Below, piece after piece: positions 1 through 10,373 of a stretch of DNA of 34,778 bases. Position 1 is the stretch's first letter. Every line of letters begins with the position of its first letter. The position numbers and the translations under genes are program-made. Under the pieces are notes generated by a model. The model ran no database searches, was not told the origin of the DNA, and worked only from the letters and a program-made list of their open reading frames with translations. Location of the stretch: positions 1 to 34,778 of the forward strand of contig JANBPT010000457.1 in NCBI GenBank assembly GCA_027575765.1. Reading direction: 5' to 3'. This DNA comes from Tieghemiomyces parasiticus. Its lineage: Eukaryota > Kickxellomycota > Dimargaritomycetes > Dimargaritales > Dimargaritaceae.

Positions 1-540
1 GGCTATTTAGAAGGGTATCCGGTGGGTAGCCAAGCCTTAGTCCCCAGCTCAGGGGCATCTACACTACTGCTCCATCCGTTTGCAGCCGCTCCTTGTTGGG
101 TGGGGAGGACAGTGGCAATGCAGTACCAAGGCAGGGCCTGATGGGAACCTACCCCTCTTGAAGGGTGTTTGGCCCGTCCGGGGTCCCTCCCCGAGTTGGA
201 AAATGGGGGGGATGGAAAAATAGGGAGGCAGGCCATCCGGAGAGTGGTGGTTGGTGGGCTTCCAAAGGGGTGAGCCCTGCTGCCAACGGGGTTGTCAATG
301 GAAGCCGGTGGGTTGAGCCGAGCTAACGCACACACCACGGGCCCGAGTCCCCCTGTATGCCTCTTGCCATAACGGGACACTCGCTTGTAGTTTCCATTTT
401 GTTTACTTTTCTAGCGAGGTTGTCTCGTCCCTACCCTACCCCACATTGGCTTGCCATCTCATCAACCACCACAGATTTCATCAAACCGCCCCTGCTCCCT
501 GTTGCCATGACCAATGCATTGGCCCGGCTTTTTACCCAGG
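1..540. other. Left-edge non-coding stretch
   Basis: No gene is recognised here. A minus-strand frame of 125 codons (3-380) is proline/glycine-rich with no family signature and reads like a chance frame in GC-rich DNA. The right part leads into the promoter of the first gene. Confidence 0.5.
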
Positions 541-548
541 TATATAAT
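541..548 (+). promoter_or_regulatory. TATA box of the orphan gene
   Basis: TATATAAT lies about 180 bp before the ATG at 724. A pyrimidine-rich leader follows, including a CT dinucleotide run at 680-699, which fits a fungal promoter and 5' leader. Confidence 0.5.
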
Positions 549-679
549 ACACGCCGCTCGCGTCGCGCGGTCTACAACACTTTTATTGTACTTCTTCCAC
601 TCCTCGTCTTACATACAAACGCGTATACCCAGCAGCAGCGTCTTACCTCTCGCCCCTACTCTTACACCACAGTTTTCTA

Positions 680-699
680 CTCTCTCTCTCTCTCTCTCT
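680..699 (+). repeat. CT dinucleotide microsatellite in the 5' leader
   Basis: About ten CT units end some 25 bp before the start codon of the orphan gene. Pyrimidine-rich leaders also precede the ArfGAP and Ariadne genes in this window. Confidence 0.8.
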
Positions 700-723
700 T
701 TCCACCCACCTTACCCTGCTACC

Positions 724-1792
724 ATGGCTCCAAAGTGTCTTGCAAAAGGTAAGTATACCGTGCTAACTTAGAGTGCCCTGCCACTGCTGCCTGCAGGCTA
801 ACAGGCACACTTTGGTCCTTACCTGACCCTTGTACTATACTGCCGCCCTCGCCTTCACCTGATCCACATGTACAGTTCTCCAGGCGGCCAAGAAAGTCTG
901 CCGCGTGGTGCATAAGGTTCTTGCGCCTAAGCACTCCTCATTGACCCCCGCCCGTGTTACCTTGCCGGCTACTCGGTTTCCCGCCCCTCTTACGCATGCG
1001 GCACCCGCTACTTATACCTCAGCTGCCCTCACTCTGATGGTGGCAACCCCCGCACCTACTCTTCCACAAAGCAGCCCTCAATGCCCTGAGCAGTTCCCGT
1101 ACCAAGGTCCAACCTCCCCCTCAGTGGCGGAGTACGCCCTGGCCATGGGCCGGCCATTGAACCCGGAACCTCCAAGCCCACCCACCCAGAGTGGCTTGGA
1201 GAGTGGCCCTGTTGACTCGGTAGTGTGTGGCATGGGCCCCGGGGTGGCTAATGAGTGCCAGCTGTGTACTCCACCCGACACCCCCTGCCCCACCCGGGTA
1301 TTGCGCACGATGTGGGGCTTGGGGCCTGCCCTTTTCAGCAATAGCAACAGCAAGGACAACCGTGCCTTCATAGAGGCGTGCTACGCAGCTAGTGCGTCCC
1401 GCCCTGTTCTGCTGCTGACCCGGCCTGCTCCCTCCACCCCGCGGCACCAGATCGTCCGTGAGGACTGGGTGGCCATGGCCCCTTGCCGGCAGGGAGTCAC
1501 CCTGCACGACCTTGCGGCGGCCAAGCGCCGGGTGATCGGGGCCAAGATCGACCTTCGGGTCAAAATCCAGCAACATTGCAAGCTGGAGAGGGAGATGTTC
1601 TGGCTCCAGCTTGGGGGAAGCCCTGATTGGGCCTACTCCTACCGCCCCGCCTACGATGGGGCGGACAACCTCACGCGGGAGTACTACTCCCGTATGGAGG
1701 AGGCCGCCCTGAGCGGCATCTATCAGCTACAGGATAAGCTGGCCGAGGCCGAGTTCGAGTACCAGGTGCTGCAGGTCAGCTACCACGAATAG
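724..1792 (+). CDS. Orphan two-exon protein, 313 residues
   Basis: Exons 724-748 and 876-1792 are joined by a 127-nt intron with a GTAAGT donor and a TACAG acceptor; the frame stays open only with this acceptor. The start is chosen from the context ACC-ATG-G and the upstream TATA box. I do not recognise a family. The first 30 residues form a basic, amphipathic, lysine/valine-rich segment (MAPKCLAKVLQAAKK...), possibly a targeting or membrane-binding helix (inference). Residues from about 30 to 160 are proline/threonine/serine-rich and probably disordered. The last 120 or so are charged and probably helical, ending in a likely coiled coil rich in Glu, Leu and Gln. Codon use is GC-rich like its neighbours, so it is probably a real, lineage-restricted gene. 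It is convergent with the cyclophilin gene downstream. Confidence 0.7.
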
Positions 1793-2298
1793 TCGCCCGC
1801 AACTGTGATTAGTCTGTACTCCGCCGTTATGTAATCGTACTACCTTCTGTGCTCTCCATCAGTAAACCACTCACATCTTCCTGTCGGCTGTGAACATTGC
1901 CTTATCCTTGGACTCGACCCAAGCTGACCAACCGTTTTTTCCCACTAACTGCCAACTTACTCCGTAAATGGATTAAACCTTCCAATTGCTATTGCCTTGT
2001 TCAGTTGAGAAAGCCCGTGCCACTTTGCCATGGCCCATTGTCGCCGGGCTGTCTAACAATCAACCAAACCCTAGCTGTCACGGGCATCTGCGCACCTACG
2101 CCGTATGGCAAGGCGCCACGGCCAAGCCGAGCAGTCTCATCTGCCATGGTCGAAGGCCACTGCCCGAAAGTCAAGCCCATTGGGAACATGGTCGACACAT
2201 TAACACCCATATCAGGTTTTACCAAAGTATGACAAGTAGAAATAATTGGTAACGCGAGTCGAAATCGCTGCATCTCTCGGGTCAGCCCTGGCTCTAAA
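1793..2298. other. Convergent intergenic region
   Basis: This lies between the 3' ends of the orphan gene (+) and the cyclophilin gene (-). It should hold both 3' untranslated regions. The reading frames across it are short and unsupported. Confidence 0.6.
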
Positions 2299-3839
2299 TT
2301 ATCTATGTGATCGGCCTGTACCTGCTTTAGCACTCCGGTCACGGTGGTGCCGCCCGTGACTGCGTGAACGTTCCCTTCGCGACCGGGACGAGTGCCGTCG
2401 TTCCTCCCGCTTAGATTGCGAACGAGACCGGGATCGATGGCGGCGGCGGCGACGGGAATCGGCGTGCGGAGGAGATCTGGCGGGAGACGGCTCAGGTGTG
2501 TCGGAGTAAGGGCTGTCTGTTTCCCTGGGGGCGGAACGGGCCATCGAGGCACCATGGTGGGGAGCATGGCGATCCGGACGTGGTTCTGGTGAACGAAAAG
2601 GGAATCTCGGCGCCGGACTAGCGATCCTCCGTGAGGGGCCGCGGTGGCTGTCTCTGGAGGACACCCGGCTACGTTGATGCAAGCGACTGGGCGAGCGTTG
2701 CTGCCTGGGCGATGAAGCTGAGCGCGACCGTCGATCATGGCGTCTCCCCGTAGACCCGGGCGAGAAACTCCGCTCCCGGCGGTGACGGCGGTCATGGCGG
2801 CGGCCGGAGCGATCTTTCGAGCGACTGCGGGACTCGTCTTTGTCACGACGGTGACGGTGGTCACGGTCGCGACGGTCGGCTTGGCGGTGCCTGCGGTTGT
2901 GGCGCGAACGTGACACGGAGCGGGACGGAGACCGGGTGCGGCGGCGACGCTTCTTGTCAGGTTTGCTCCGGCGAGAGGAGCGGTGTTTAGGACGCCGGCT
3001 ACGGCGGCGAGACGGTGAACGCGACGTATCGGACTCTTCGGAAGCGTCGCTGGTCGCTGACGATCCTGTGCTGGAGGAACTATCGTCGGAGTTCGATTCA
3101 TCGGATATTTGATCGGGGGCGGAGAGGCCGAATTGCTCTGAATGGGTAATACAATCGGTGCGGGGGGGGGGGTGAGGGTGCAGCGAGAGACCTTGGTTAT
3201 TGCGTGGACTATGCTAATTCTCGATGTGGCACGGTTTTATAACCATGGGGTTCCTTCCTACCAGGTAGGGTCGGGTAGTATCGGGTACTTACGTCGTAAC
3301 TCTGGTGGAATCCGAAGCTCCAATTCGCCGCAGTGGGCAATCTTGACGAGGGTCGTGGGGCAGTCCTTTTTATCGACGGGGGTCTTCTCAAGGTTGTGCA
3401 CAATCTCCATGCCATGGATCACGCGGCCAAACACGGTATGCTTGCCGTCGAGGTGCGGGGTGGGCCGAACTGTAATAAAGAACTGGGAGCTATTCGTGTT
3501 GGGGCCGCGGTTGGCCATACTGAGCAGGCCGTCCATGTCGTGCTGACGTTTCAAGTCCTCGTCTGGGAATGTCGGGCCGTAGATGCTCTCCCCGCCCGTC
3601 CCATTACGCCGAACAAAGTCCCCACCTTGGAGCATAAACCCGTCAATGATGCGGTGGAAGATGGACCCTTTGTAGTGCAGCGGAACCTTGCTGACGGGTC
3701 CGATGCCGCGCTCCCCCGTACACAAGCACCGGAAGTTCTCGGCCGTGATGGGTACCTCGTGACTGAAGAGCTCGAAGATCACGCGGCCTAGGCGCTCGTT
3801 GTCGCGGTCAATATCGAAGAAGACGCGTGGTAGTAGCAT
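2299..3839 (-). CDS. SR-rich nuclear cyclophilin (peptidyl-prolyl isomerase, PPIG/NKTR type), 461 residues
   Basis: Exon 1 is 3839-3293 and exon 2 is 3137-2299, with a 155-nt intron (GTAAGT donor, CAG acceptor, G11 run on the plus strand giving a C11 polypyrimidine tract). Residues 1-176 are a cyclophilin fold that isomerises X-Pro bonds: catalytic Arg63 in [15 protein letters not shown], with Met69, Gln71 and Phe120. An insertion after TGER ([15 protein letters not shown]) is typical of SR-cyclophilins. The residue equivalent to Trp121 of human CypA is His (TPHLDGKH), as in PPIG and NKTR, which lowers cyclosporin affinity in that family. An acidic Ser/Asp stretch (about 185-210) precedes a long Arg/Ser domain to the C-terminus, which in relatives targets nuclear speckles and binds splicing factors or the RNA polymerase II tail. 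The start is the only ATG giving the complete first strand of the fold. Function is inferred from the family. Confidence 0.93.
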
Positions 3840-5609
3840 GGTGAATGAGCAATAACTGATAGTAATCTGGGGGGGTGAGATTCAAAGTGGCCGGAGGGCG
3901 AAAGCCGAACGAAGTTAGTTGATGCAGAGGTGGACTGCGATCCGGCGCCAGGCGTGGTGAAAGTAATCACGGCTGTGAAACAAGTGCCGAGTGTGCTGGG
4001 TCGGGTAAGACTACAAGGCACCTCCTCAGGTTGGGTAACAAATACTGGTAGGCCGGCGCTGAGTAATCCCTCGGTTATCGCCCTACGGACCTTGGTGCGA
4101 ATGGTGCAATGGCAGTACCGTAGTAACTGTGACGTCTGTATGCATGGCGTGTTCTGAATTACGCGGTATACGGCGAGGTTGGTGGTACCGACATCTCGAG
4201 CGACCAACATACGCTTGGTGGAGTGTGAAGTTAGGCAAGGCCGTTGAGTCGAGAGAGCGCTGGCCTATACCAGTGCTTTTCGTGGCGCGAAGGCCTATAA
4301 TCCAGCAGCAACCAAACGACCCACCCCCACATGACCTTCAAACGTCAAGGAACAGGGCCTGTAGCCATCTTGATGCAGCCTGGAAGCCACGTGCGATTAG
4401 CCGTCTCAAGACTACAGCGAGTAAATCGCAGAGACCTAAACAATGATGGACTCAGGACTTTGGGAGGGTGAGAGAGGGGGGTAGTGGCCATGATGTAACA
4501 CCTGGTCGCAGGCGCTTACGGCTCGGCCCCGATGAAGACGCTACGGCACAGGCAACGCCCGGTGAACACGGACGGACAGGCGTGAGGACGATGAACAAGA
4601 GGCTTTTCTTGCGCGGCCATTGGCCTTGAGAGGCCGCGCCAGGGTCGGGGCCTGCGAATGGGCGGCTAGGTGCTGCCACGTCCTTGTCCTACCTGCCAGC
4701 GGCCAGGCCTATTTATAATGTAGGCCTGGCCCGCCGCCAGTCCTGTCGTGACGACAGGTGGCCGCCCGGGCGAGTGCCCGAATGGTTCTCACTGCATCAG
4801 AGGCAGGCGCTGGGCCTGGTTTTGGCTCGGGTAGCGCAGGAGAGAAGAGAGACGGGTGGGTGCGCGGCGGACGGATGAGCCGGGCGACACCGGCTTGAGG
4901 CGTACATCAGCCGGTTGGTGACAGTTAGAATGGGTACAAAAGCGGCAGCGGGCCGCATTCAGCCTCCCTCCCTCTCCCAATTCCACCCGCCAACCTTTTT
5001 TTTCCGTTCGCACTGCCTGGCGGACGCTGACCTGTACTCCCCCACCCAACGTAGCCCGACCGCTCGTCAGTCACCCTGGGCCTGGGTCTTGCCCTTAGCG
5101 TTTAGCTGAGAAAGAATCTTGTCGAGCCGGGATTCGCAACGGCCAGCCAGTCGACCTACCTGCTGAACGACCGGCGCATCTCTACGCCTCCCAACACGCT
5201 TTCCTTTCCACCTTGCCCCTTTTCCGCTCCCCCGCTACGAACTTTAAAGCGACGCCCTGTCCCCTTCCGCTGCCCTCCCTGACGATTCGGTACCCTGCCG
5301 TACTGTTTATTTGCCCTCTCCCTTAACACCGCCAGTACAGCAAGCCCGCCTAGTCCGCCTTCCTCTCTCTCACCGTTCTTCGCCCTCGCGCTACGGCATT
5401 CCTCGCAACGGCTCGACCGTTGGATTTGACAGCCCCTTCCCCGCACCACCCGGTCATCCCGGCCGTGACTCCTCTGCCTTCGTGTGTCGCAGAGCCGTCA
5501 GACCTCGTCGCAGCCCTCATCGCCTGGCCCCTTTCTCTTTGAGGCCTCTGCCGTACCCTCTTTCTTGCCATTCCCTAGCGTCTGCCCTTTGCTCGTCCAA
5601 CTGTCCGCC
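3840..5609. other. Intergenic region between divergent cyclophilin and ArfGAP genes
   Basis: No protein gene is supported. Several frames of 60 to 140 codons exist on both strands without recognisable domains. From about 5150 the plus strand becomes strongly pyrimidine-rich and probably forms the 5' leader of the ArfGAP gene. A perfect inverted repeat around a TATA-like sequence sits at 4701-4731. Confidence 0.55.
4701..4731. repeat. Perfect 11-bp inverted repeat enclosing a TATA-like sequence
   Basis: GGCCAGGCCTA at 4701-4711 and TAGGCCTGGCC at 4721-4731 are exact reverse complements separated by nine bases (TTTATAATG). It could be a dimeric-regulator operator, a cruciform, or a promoter element of an unannotated transcript. 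The ATG of the ArfGAP gene is about 880 bp further on, so this need not be its own promoter. Confidence 0.8.
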
Positions 5610-8600
5610 ATGTCCCGCAAGCTTAACGACAAGCATGTCAGGTACGTGCACTCTCTTCGCACGTCGAACGTGCCGACAGCGACCAGCTTGTCTCCCGCCG
5701 CGGCCATATGCCAGCCACTTACTGCTCTCCATTCGGGCACGTACGGCCCCCTGTCGGCTAGCGCTTAACCAGCCCATGGTTCGTCCTTTTGATTCTTTCT
5801 GCGTTGCATACCCCCTCCCAGGATCCTGCGCGACCTTCTCAAGCTGCACGAGAACCGTTACTGCTTCGATTGCGGGTCGACGGTAAGTTATATGCCGACA
5901 CCCCGGTATATGCACTGTGCGTTCATTGCACAGCGCAAGAGCGGCCCCTGGCGCGCCCTAACCTACCGAGGCGACCTTCAGTGGCCATTAGCGGTGTAAA
6001 AGTAGGCCAGTTCGTGCATGCGCACCGGCCATGGATTAATCTTTTCGCTCTATGCACACGCCCAATGCCTTGCCTTCTCGCCGCTAGCTACCTTCCTACG
6101 CCAACCTGTTCAACCACACGTTCGTCTGCGAGAAGTGCTCCGGGATCCAGTAAGTAGCCGCCCATTGTCCCGACCGAGCCCACACCAGCCTTAGTCTTGT
6201 TGTAGAGACTGTGATTCCTCTCACAGTCGGGAACCATCGACGCGGCGGCGGATGCACTTGGGCGATAACCGCCTCTCTTCTTCGGCATTTGACTGTACTT
6301 CCGTCTTTATACGGTCGAGGCTCGCCTTGGCCATCCCCGCGTCCTGCAAACCCTGCCGAAGCCCTGCGTTCTACAGGACACTTAATCGGCAGCAGCAGGG
6401 CAACGAGACGGGAGGGGATTGTCCGCTGCTGATGTCGTCACTGATCGGGTACCCCAATATCCCGCATTCAGTGCCGGTGAATCGCCACTGGCCTCTGCCC
6501 CAGATCAGCGCGACGGGGCCGACTCACTCACTTCACCGCATTAATATTGTACTTCTTCTTTACTCCACTTTCTTCGCGACCCTAGTCGTGAACTGAGCCA
6601 CCGGGTCAAATCGATTTCCGCATCGACCTTTACGCCGGTCGAGATCAGGGCCCTTGTCGACGGTGGCAACGCGGTAAGTGCTTTGTCGCCGCACCCGACT
6701 ATGCCGTAAGCGGTAACATTGGTACACGGTGTCCAAAGTTTTGCGCCGCGGAAAATGGTGACCACATGGAGCGCCCACCTAATCTCGCATGGCATTTCCT
6801 CAATCTCCCACCTTACTTATCTACAGAAAGCCACGCGTGTCTGGCTGGCCAAATGGACCGCTAAGGACTACCCTTTACCCGCCAACGGCGATCTTGACCT
6901 GGTCAAGGAATTCATTCGCCAGAAATATGTACGGCGACGCTGGGTCGACGAATCCATGCTGGCTGCTTCCAACCAGGCCCGCACCGAGAGCAGCGCTCCC
7001 CCGACGGTAAGGCATAGTAGGACAGCGTAGTATAAATGGAATCCCGCTCTGCCATCACCTCTGCGTGCCCCAAGATAAACTAACGCAACGTTTGTATCAA
7101 TCGCCCCTTCGTCACTCGCCCGCTTCTAATTCCCGCATTTTATGAACTGCAGTTGGCCACCAAGCCGCTACCCCTCGCCCCACCGTCCTCACATGGCCGG
7201 CTGTCATCCGAGAGCCGGACTTCCCGGGATTCGGCTCTCTCGGGTGTCGACGACCGGACCCCGGCCCACACCCTGCAGCGGGCCCCCACCCTCGCTCGGC
7301 CGACCGGTAGGTCTGGCGGCCCCAGCCTGAACCGCGTTCGCAGCATGCCCTCGCTCAAGGATAATAAACCCCCCGCACCCGCCCAGCCGAGCCCACAGGT
7401 CCCCATGGTTACAGTGACCCGTACCCTGGGCCGCGCTCAAGTGACGATGCAGCAGCCTCTGCTGACCCCGACGACCGCCCCGCCACAGGCGGCCCCGGCA
7501 ACCTCGGCCCCCGCGCCGCCACAGTCTCCAGTTGCCTACAATCCCTTCACCGCTATCGTCTCGCAGCCACAATCTCCCGAAAGTGCGTTGGCTTCCTTCG
7601 CGCCGACGTCGATGGCCCGGGCCAGCACCGTCGGAACCACCTCGTACTCGGCTACGCCATACCAAGCCATGTCGGCCACGCTTCCCGTGCCTCTGGTCCC
7701 AACTTCGAACGCCACCACCGGCCACCCGACACCCACCACTGCAGTGGCGTTCACCCAAGCCAAACGGCCTAGTCTGGCAGACTACCTGTCTTCCATGCAC
7801 CTCAGCCCCGCGGCAGCTAACGGTAGTCAGGCACAACCCTCACCAACCGTACAGAACCTGCCGGTGGTCCAACCGCTGGTCACCAACGGCGTCCACAACA
7901 CCAACCCCTTTGCCGCCTTCACTCAGGCCAGTGCCCCGCCGGTTCCCGCCAGTGCCCCTGCCATGGACCCGTGGCTGGCCTTTGCCACTCGTACAGTCAA
8001 CGAACAAACGTCACCAGCCCAACCGCACCAGCCTCACGCCCAACCCCTGGCCAGTCCTGTCACCATGTCCTCCGTCTCCGCTAATCCATTCCACGCCATG
8101 ATGCCCGCCCGCACCGCGTCTCCGCATACCACCCAGACTACAAACAATCTGGGCGCCTACCAGATCGCTGCAGACCCGACTAAACCAGGCCCGCCGCTCG
8201 CCCCGTCCCCACAGATCGCGCCGGCCTACCCCACCGCCCCCAAACCTCACTTCTTTAACGCCCCGCCCACGCCGTCGTCGCCGGGAATATTCCTCAGAAC
8301 GGACGGTTCTACCCCGCACGGTGGGGTTGCCTCCTACTACAGCCAGGCCAGCCACCCGTCCCTGCAGACCTCGGTTGCCCAGCAACTACCAGCGGGCAGC
8401 GCGCTATTTACCAACCCGTACCCAAGTCCTATGCAGTCATTCCCACCGTCACAGCCCCAGCGGACCTTGCCCTCGACCCCTCTTACCCCCAATGACCCTT
8501 TCGCCTCTCTTAATCCGTTCTCGAGCAATAGGCAGCAGCAGCAGCAACTATTACAGCCGGCACAGACTTTCGGCCCCCAGAATACCATCCCGCTCGGCGG

Positions 8601-8787
8601 CGCTCACCACCAGCGCAGCCAGACCCAGCCCACCACGTTCCCGGTGAATTTCACCACTACTCAGGGCAATTTGATGGGTGCTGCCCACGATTACCACCCC
8701 CAACCGTCAGGTATAGCCATGGCACCCAACAACGCAGCCGACCACCAGCATCAGCCGATCGGCATGTTCCGTATGGCCTCCAACTAA
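5610..8787 (+). CDS. AGFG/Gts1-like ArfGAP with NPF motifs, 685 residues
   Basis: Six exons: 5610-5641, 5822-5882, 6088-6149, 6586-6673, 6827-7006, 7153-8787. Donors are GTACGT, GTAAGT (three times) and GTAAGG; acceptors end in AG and every phase matches. Intron 3 is the longest in the window (436 nt). Residues 1 to about 130 are an ArfGAP domain that stimulates GTP hydrolysis by Arf GTPases: a zinc finger with Cys25, Cys28, Cys45 and Cys48 (C-x2-C-x16-C-x2-C) and the arginine finger Arg53 in CSGIHRELSHRVKSIS. The HRVKSIS stretch is closest to AGFG/HRB. The rest is Pro/Ser/Gln-rich and disordered, with four NPF motifs (271, 392, 452, 595), which bind EH domains, and a DPF at 589, an AP-2 or Eps15-type ligand. 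This predicts a clathrin/endocytic adaptor, as for AGFG1. A short glutamine run lies near residue 600. Yeast Gts1 is the alternative comparison. Confidence 0.92.
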
Positions 8788-9086
8788 TATACCGCGCACC
8801 TTTCGTTATCCACACTAAACTGGCGTGGTTGGTTTCATCATGACTCTGAATGTGTATATACACGGCCCCAGGGCCCGTCTCTGCTACCCCATCAGTCTTC
8901 TGCCCACCAGTCTCTTCATACTTGCGTTCTCTACCTTCCTATTACAATCCGTCGCCTCTCCCTATCGACTATACGCGGGAAAAATGGTGGGGGGGGGCTT
9001 CCCTCCTCCCCATATGTGCCGCATAGTGTAAACGATAGGTGTCTCTGGCTTCTTTTGTCGGCATTCCGATTATCTCTAAACTAAAA

Positions 9087-9335
9087 TCACGATTCAAAAA
9101 CAACTAGCGCGCTATTAGGAGTTAAAGCCACATCTACGCACAATGCTTCCGCATCTTCACAAAGGCCAAATGCGAGGGTGCCATTTATGCGGTCCATTGT
9201 AGAAGCCATTCGCTCGGTAGGAGCCGCTGCGGTATTCGCCAAGAGTGTCAGGAGGCCAGTGGCTCTCACTGCGACATCACGGTAGATTTCCGCCCAAACA
9301 AACTGCGGCAGATTATCCTCTCCCCTCCTGTTCAT
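9087..9335 (-). CDS. Possible small protein or exon, 82 codons (doubtful)
   Basis: An ATG-started frame runs for 82 codons with a balanced, protein-like composition (for example LPQFVWAEIYRD near the start). No family is recognised. Codon choice is less GC-biased than in the certain genes, so it could be a transposon remnant, a lone exon or chance. I see no TATA box or convincing splice partner. Confidence 0.15.
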   Translation of the reverse strand: MNRRGEDNLPQFVWAEIYRDVAVRATGLLTLLANTAAAPTERMASTMDRINGTLAFGLCEDAEALCVDVALTPNSALVVFES

Positions 9336-10297
9336 TCAAATCACAAATAATCTCAGTAGGCTACGTTAGGGGTAGTTAGGTCCACGACGTGGATCAAGCA
9401 GCCATGTCCATCCCTTCAGTGTAGTAGCGCAAAAAATAGTTTATATGGGACACCGTAGTCCGGGAGAGTGGGACTTGCACGCATGGCGTAGTAAATAGGT
9501 TCGGACGAAGGGAATAAAGAAGACGACTAGCTGACACCCCAGTAACTACATACCCACTGTTTAGGCTGCAACAGTAAGCGCATCAACCAATCCAAAAAAA
9601 AAGAAGAGCGCCGTCAAAGCGCAACGGTCCACTATTTCGCCCCTACAACTTTGCTGTCCTACCCGCCACACCCTGCCCAGGGCTGACTGTTAAATAACCT
9701 CTACGGTTGGTACCACAACATATACTTCACTCCTTTTCGGCCCTCCACATTGGGGTTAAAACTCCGCTTCCCTTATCAGCCTCGTATCCCTTACCGTTGC
9801 TACCAGTTAAACTCGTGGGTTAGTGGGCGGGTTGACCATTCCTTGCGACCCGGATCAGCCGTTCCATAACACTAATCTAGCGAACAGTAGGGTGTCAACC
9901 TTTTTTTTATATTAGTACTATCTGCCCCGAACACAAGCCCACCTTCCAAGTGACGTGCTAAACCTTAACCTCGTAAGTAAAGCGTAGCTTGCTAGCGACG
10001 TTTTCTTCGTTGTTTTTAATGTCACTATAGTGCAGCTGAATGTACCGAACTTATGGTCAACAGACTTTAACACCACCTCAATCCCAACCATACGGCGAGC
10101 TTTTCCCACCCTTCGCTTGTGTGCTTACCCTTTTCCCTTGCATAGTCTCCCTTAACCGTTGGATTGTCCATCGCGCTCAAATTCGGAATCCATCTTCGTC
10201 AGGGCAGAGCCACGTACCAAAAGGAATCCCCTACCACCACTACCCTATTCAGTCGATACCTGGCGATCCCCAGTCCTGTTACTACCTATTCACATTT

Positions 10298-10304
10298 TAT
10301 AAAG
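10298..10304 (+). promoter_or_regulatory. TATA box of EXO1
   Basis: TATAAAG lies 76 bp before the EXO1 ATG and is followed by a pyrimidine-rich leader and a GCCGCC-ATG-G start context. Confidence 0.6.
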
Positions 10305-10373
10305 CTCCCCCTCCTCTAGTCCAGTCGGACAACGCCCATTTCCCTCTTGCCTCCCTGCTCGCCACCTGCCGCC

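Larger units (their letters stand above)
8788..10373. other. Intergenic region before EXO1
   Basis: This holds the ArfGAP 3' region, a G9 run at 8989-8997, a possible 82-codon minus-strand frame (9087-9335), and the EXO1 promoter on the right. The base composition is more AT-rich than the genes, and nothing else is recognised. Confidence 0.55.

Noticed and set aside
3..380. 125-codon minus-strand frame at the left edge
   Set aside because: Pro/Gly/Ser-rich with no domain, no splice or promoter context; a typical chance frame in GC-rich DNA.
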